Source of the DNA: Shewanella saliphila
GTDB lineage: Bacteria > Pseudomonadota > Gammaproteobacteria > Enterobacterales > Shewanellaceae
DNA length: 64,000 bases
Reading direction: 5' to 3'
Assembly: GCF_014648295.1 (NCBI RefSeq)
Contig: NZ_BMQV01000001.1
Span: 1-64,000, forward strand
The position numbers and the translations under genes are program-made. Positions 60,260 through 64,000 of the stretch are shown here, piece by piece; position 1 is the stretch's first letter, and each line of letters begins with the position of its first letter. The notes beneath the pieces are model-generated. The model saw nothing but the letters and a program-made list of their open reading frames with translations. It searched no databases and was not told the DNA's origin.

Positions 60260-62125
60260 ATGCCACAGTCACTTTTACCTAATATTTCGCTTTTTATTAG
60301 CCAAATTGATCCTTTTGATAAAATTGAAACTGAAAAATTGAGAGAGCTCTGTACTCATGTAAAAATTAGCTATCTCGCAAAAGGCGAAACAGTCGATTTA
60401 GCTGAAAATGAAAAAGAAACCTCGTTATACATTGTTCGCACAGGATCAATGGAGCAACGTAAAACCAACGGTGTATTAAGAGCGCGTTTAGGGCCAGAAG
60501 ATTTATTTGGGTTTACCTTTCTTAATGCCGCCGTTGATGATGATGATGGTTATTACGCCACTGCAATTGAAAATACCCTACTGTATTTAATTCCGCACTC
60601 AGCATTACAAACTTTGTTTAAACAATCGCCACATATTGCAGAACATTTTGCCTCACAAGCACAGGTTCGTTTGAAATCAGCCTTGGATGTTGTTTGGTCC
60701 AATAAAGAAAAAGGCCTTTTTTTACGCCGTGTGGGTGATATTGCCACAGGGCGAATCGCCATAGTTACCGCAGATATGAGCATCCAACAAGTCGCCCATG
60801 AAATGCGTAATGTACTGAGAACCTCCTGCGCGGTGATTTATAAAGACAACCACATTGTGGGTCTTATAACCGACAGAGACATGACCAAGCGTGTCATTGC
60901 CGACGGCGTTGACGCAAACAGCCCCATTGAAGATGTGATGACGTTATCGCCATACATTATCAAACCAGACGATTTAGTGTTACATGCTGCGTCTTTAATG
61001 ATGCAGCATAACATTCGTAACCTACCCGTTGTAAAAGACAATAAAGTCATTGGGTTACTTACTACAACACACCTGGTTCAAAACCACCGAATGCAGGCCA
61101 TATTTTTGATTGATAAGATCAAATATGCAGGTAGCACGTCGGTTTTAGCCAGCTTTACTCCTGAGCGACAAGCCATTTTTGAAGCCCTAGTTGAAGGAAA
61201 AGTTGCTCCTGAAACCATTGGTAAAGTAATGACCATGATTATGGACGCTTATAATCGGCGCTTAATTCAAATTGCTATTGATAAATTAGGTCCGCCGCCT
61301 TGTGAGTTCTCTTGGATAGTCGCGGGCTCTCATGCACGCAACGAAGTGCATATGTTGTCAGATCAAGATAACGCTATTGTGTTAGCAGACAATGCTACCG
61401 ACAACGATAAAATTTATTTTAAACATTTAGCTAATCTGGTCACTCATGGCTTAGCCAGTTGCCATTACTCGCTGTGCTCTGGTAACTACATGGCATCTAC
61501 ATCTAAATGGTGCCAATCTGTATCGATTTGGAAAGCGTATTATAAAAAATGGGTCGCCAATCCAGAGTATGAATGCCTACTTAATATCAGTGTTTTTCTT
61601 GAAATTCGCACTATCTATGGCAATGCTGATTACGAAACAGAGTTGCGTAATGCACTGTACAACAACATTAAAAATAATCGCGAATTTTTAAGCACACTGG
61701 TTAAAGATGCAGTGAATACCAACCCACCATTGGGGATTTTTAATAAACTCGTGCTAGAAAAGTCAGGAGAAAACAAGAAAACACTCGATGTGAAAAAATA
61801 CGCCATTAACTTAATCATCGACCTTGCCCGAATTTACGGGCTAGCAGTTGAATGTGATTTATCAGCAACCGATGAGCGTTTTAAAGCCGCTAATGAAAAA
61901 GGCATACTCAGTGATGACTCGTTTAAAAATATCATCGGCGCGTATAAATTCATTTTATCGTTTAGGTTTAACCATCAATTAGTGGCATTAAAACAAGGTG
62001 AAGAGCCCAATAACAATATCAATCCTGACCATTTTGGCAGCTTTGAGCGTAAACATCTAAAAGATGCGTTTAGAATTATTGCTGACTTGCAAGAAGCGGC
62101 AAAAGTCAGGTTTGGGAGTCGTTAA
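60260..62125 (+). CDS. Cyclic-nucleotide-binding, CBS and DUF294 nucleotidyltransferase-like protein
   Basis: 621 aa. A cNMP-binding-like domain (about 10-135), two CBS domains (about 155-275, with VIYKDNHIVGLITDRDMTKRV and NIRNLPVVKDNKVIGLLTT), a DUF294 nucleotidyltransferase-like domain (about 315-450) with GSHARNEVHMLSDQDNAIV and a C-terminal DUF294-associated helical domain (about 470-615). The G-S-x9-SDQDN pattern is like GlnD-type uridylyltransferases. Such proteins are common in Gammaproteobacteria next to a DnaQ-like exonuclease and often near acetate genes. Its function is not established. The next gene starts on its last base. Confidence 0.88.
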   Translation: MPQSLLPNISLFISQIDPFDKIETEKLRELCTHVKISYLAKGETVDLAENEKETSLYIVRTGSMEQRKTNGVLRARLGPEDLFGFTFLNAAVDDDDGYYATAIENTLLYLIPHSALQTLFKQSPHIAEHFASQAQVRLKSALDVVWSNKEKGLFLRRVGDIATGRIAIVTADMSIQQVAHEMRNVLRTSCAVIYKDNHIVGLITDRDMTKRVIADGVDANSPIEDVMTLSPYIIKPDDLVLHAASLMMQHNIRNLPVVKDNKVIGLLTTTHLVQNHRMQAIFLIDKIKYAGSTSVLASFTPERQAIFEALVEGKVAPETIGKVMTMIMDAYNRRLIQIAIDKLGPPPCEFSWIVAGSHARNEVHMLSDQDNAIVLADNATDNDKIYFKHLANLVTHGLASCHYSLCSGNYMASTSKWCQSVSIWKAYYKKWVANPEYECLLNISVFLEIRTIYGNADYETELRNALYNNIKNNREFLSTLVKDAVNTNPPLGIFNKLVLEKSGENKKTLDVKKYAINLIIDLARIYGLAVECDLSATDERFKAANEKGILSDDSFKNIIGAYKFILSFRFNHQLVALKQGEEPNNNINPDHFGSFERKHLKDAFRIIADLQEAAKVRFGSR

Positions 62126-62838
62126 TGAAATCAATTATTCATTACTTTCACCCGTTAATGCGCATCATGCGCGAACGTCAGCAATTTTTGCTCAAAAAAA
62201 ACATTCCCGACTTTATTAATGACAATTTACTGGAAACACTGCCAACCCTAAATGATACAGCAGAATCGTTCGACTACTTGGTGCTCGACTTTGAAACCAC
62301 AGGGCTAGATGTTAATAATGACTTAATCTTATCGATTGGTTGGGTTGAAATCATTAACTCGCACATTGATTTAGCATCATGTAAACATCACTACATCAAT
62401 TCAAAATCACAAATTAAGCCCGTTACGGCAGTGATTAATCACATTACCCCGCAAATGCTTGATGAAGGCGAGTCTATCCATGAGGCAATCAAAGCATTAT
62501 TTACCGCCTCTAAAGGTAAAATCTTAGTGGCGCACGGCTGCTTGGTTGAAGCGCATTTTCTACAAAAATACCTTGAGCGAAATTTTAATCTTTCGGCATT
62601 GCCACTGCTGTGGGTTGACACCTTAAGTATTGAAAAACACATGGCGGTTGCGGTTAATAACCCTGATTTAGACCTGACACTTGCCAGCACTCGTGAGCGC
62701 TATAATTTACCAGAGTACAATAGTCACAATGCATTAGCTGACGCGGTATCGACCGCTGAGTTATTGTTAGCCCAACAAAAAAAGTTGCAACCTCATCATA
62801 AAATTCGTTTTGCTCAATTGTATAAAATGAGTCAGTAA
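62125..62838 (+). CDS. DnaQ-like 3'-5' exonuclease
   Basis: 237 aa DEDDh exonuclease. Exo I has D and E in LVLDFETTGLDV (about residue 52), Exo II lies in KILVAHGCLVEAHFL (about 130-145) with NA replaced by HGCLVEA-H, and Exo III has H and D in NSHNALADAVSTAELL (about 195-210). It overlaps the DUF294 gene by one base, a common pairing. It may act in DNA repair or nucleotide turnover. It ends convergent with the small gene at 62930; the gap holds only a weak 6-base hairpin. Confidence 0.88.
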   Translation: MKSIIHYFHPLMRIMRERQQFLLKKNIPDFINDNLLETLPTLNDTAESFDYLVLDFETTGLDVNNDLILSIGWVEIINSHIDLASCKHHYINSKSQIKPVTAVINHITPQMLDEGESIHEAIKALFTASKGKILVAHGCLVEAHFLQKYLERNFNLSALPLLWVDTLSIEKHMAVAVNNPDLDLTLASTRERYNLPEYNSHNALADAVSTAELLLAQQKKLQPHHKIRFAQLYKMSQ

Positions 62839-62929
62839 CAATGACCAGAACGTGGGCTTTGCACAAAAAAGCAGGTAATGTGATTAATCGCTCTTTGTGG
62901 CGATTCACCGTGATAAAAATAACGATAAT

Positions 62930-63319
62930 TTACAAGACCCTAAACGACACTAGTGTTGTCTCATAGGGGATCATATCGCAACATTGTTCCACATCTGACT
63001 TCATCTGCTTAAGCATCAAATCATTAGTGATTAAATCATCGCTTGGTGATTCACCTGCTTTTATATCATCTGCTTGTATATCAAATTCGCGCTGTAAACG
63101 GCCTAAAAAGCTGTGGTGTTGTGCACTAGTATGCTTAATATCTTTATCGAGTTGAATGTCGATGTCCCACTCAGCAAATGCCATTTGAATTTCTTGTTCA
63201 AAATGATGTTGCATCAACACCCTATCGCCATCTGCGTTTGCTAAATTGTTAGCGTTAAACTCATGGGTTATCACCAGTTCAAACTGAGCAAATATGTGTA
63301 ACACGTCATCATTGGCCAT
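62930..63319 (-). CDS. Hypothetical acidic protein, 129 aa
   Basis: Not recognised. It is soluble and acidic, without signal peptide or membrane segment. AGGAG lies seven bases before the ATG, which supports it as a real gene. It follows the DUF1801 gene by 40 bases on the same strand, so the two may form an operon. Confidence 0.6.
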   Translation of the reverse strand: MANDDVLHIFAQFELVITHEFNANNLANADGDRVLMQHHFEQEIQMAFAEWDIDIQLDKDIKHTSAQHHSFLGRLQREFDIQADDIKAGESPSDDLITNDLMLKQMKSDVEQCCDMIPYETTLVSFRVL

Positions 63320-63359
63320 GAGGATCTCCTATCCATTTATCTGTTTAGCTTTGGTAATT

Positions 63360-63758
63360 TTAGCTCGCTGTACATTGATATTTTTGTTGCATGTGTTTTA
63401 CCGATAACTCAGCGATTTTCGTTAATACACTCAGGTTTACATCAGATAGTTTATTGATATACAGACAAGATTTACCCAATTTGTGTTTGCCAAGCTTAGC
63501 AAGTAAATCATGATACTCATCAAACCCTGGCATAATATAAACGACTGTATTTTGTTTGCGCGGCGAAAAAGCGATAACCGCAGAGTCACCTTCTCGACCA
63601 CTGTCATATTGATAATGGTAGTGGCCAAACCCAATAATACTGCCCATTAAATAGGGCTGATAACCCGATGCACTTTCAAGTAGTGATAACATGCTATGCG
63701 CATCTTGCTGGCGGTCTTTATTGTCTATCTTTGATATAAAGAGTTGAATATCATCCAT
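63360..63758 (-). CDS. DUF1801 (YdhG-like) domain protein
   Basis: 132 aa from ATG 63758, which has AAAGGA upstream; a frame nine codons longer is less likely. Features of the family are MGSIIGFGHYHYQYDSGREGD and AFSPRKQNTVVYIMPGF, then GKHKLGKSCLYINKLSDVN. DUF1801 proteins are small soluble proteins with an alpha/beta fold and no established activity. Confidence 0.8.
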   Translation of the reverse strand: MDDIQLFISKIDNKDRQQDAHSMLSLLESASGYQPYLMGSIIGFGHYHYQYDSGREGDSAVIAFSPRKQNTVVYIMPGFDEYHDLLAKLGKHKLGKSCLYINKLSDVNLSVLTKIAELSVKHMQQKYQCTAS

Positions 63759-63785
63759 TTTCAAAATCCTTTTACGTTTAATCAA

Positions 63786-64000
63786 CTTAACTAGAATAAT
63801 CTACATCTCGTTAATCATGTAACGATTTCCGATTTTTGATTTAGCGGCAAATATTTGAACCTGTATCACTATTCAACGGGTAGAAGACAATTCGCATAGC
63901 CAGCAAATGGCTGATTAGCTTGTAAACGCCAACAAAAAGGGTTGAACATGTTGTTCAACCCTTTTATGAGCTAACAAAGCATTTGGCTTTAAATTACCGC
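63786..64000. other. Non-coding right edge of the window
   Basis: Apart from the terminator at 63935-63965, no reading frame or RNA gene is recognisable. The promoter of the DUF1801 gene should lie at its left end. Confidence 0.4.
63935..63965. terminator. Strong hairpin terminator near the right edge
   Basis: A perfect 13-base stem (AAAAGGGTTGAAC with GTTCAACCCTTTT) around a 5-base loop, flanked by T runs on both strands. It can act in both directions and probably ends a gene lying to the right of the window. Confidence 0.85.

Noticed and set aside
62886..62905. Hairpin AATCGC/GCGATT between convergent genes as a terminator
   Set aside because: Only six paired bases and no T run; too weak to list.

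Overview
The window looks like chromosomal DNA of a marine gammaproteobacterium, most likely Shewanella or a close relative. This is inferred from the moderately AT-rich sequence, the TonB2-type operon (DUF3450, TtpC, ExbB, ExbD, TonB, TPR), the many hybrid histidine kinases and c-di-GMP proteins, and the CBS/DUF294 plus DnaQ-like exonuclease pair. No rRNA, tRNA, CRISPR array or replication origin was seen.

Layout. 1-126: one end of an IS66-family element. 450-4253 (minus): a small unknown gene and a complete His-Xaa-Ser radical SAM peptide-modification operon, hxsA-hxsD-hxsB-hxsC. 4696-5853 (minus): a PcfJ-like protein. 6299-18217 (plus): one tightly packed 12-gene operon with a TonB-dependent receptor, a FecCD-type ABC importer whose ATPase is fused to a THEP1-like NTPase, two System II cytochrome-biogenesis-like membrane proteins (CcsA/ResB), and a complete TonB2 energising complex. 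18218-19120: decayed insertion-sequence debris. 19121-22151 (plus): a PhnD-like periplasmic binding protein with a hybrid kinase.

22332-48309 (all minus) is the most interesting part. It holds an archaic chaperone-usher (Csu-type) pilus operon, a reduced Tad-type pilus locus in two operons, a LuxU-like Hpt with a LuxO/NtrC-like sigma-54 activator, an EAL phosphodiesterase, and an operon of two Hpt-less hybrid kinases, a receiver protein and an isochorismatase-like protein. Each of the six transcription units has a well-spaced sigma-54 -24/-12 promoter 34-149 bp before its first start codon. About 70-190 bp further upstream each has one or two copies of a TTGCA-WWW-TGCAA palindrome, the motif known for LuxO. 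I infer one LuxO-like regulon that drives two pili, c-di-GMP breakdown and its own phosphorelay.

48636-55652 (minus): a second signalling operon with a TonB-dependent receptor, a YfiR-like protein, a hybrid kinase with its own Hpt, and a REC-PAS-GGDEF-EAL protein. 55852-63758: mostly housekeeping or accessory genes (MltD, a MATE transporter, a FadR-type regulator, CBS/DUF294 protein, exonuclease, two small proteins).

Start codons were moved from the longest reading frame where a ribosome binding site, signal peptide or neighbour overlap supported a later start. Family names rest on motif recognition by eye; no database search was run.
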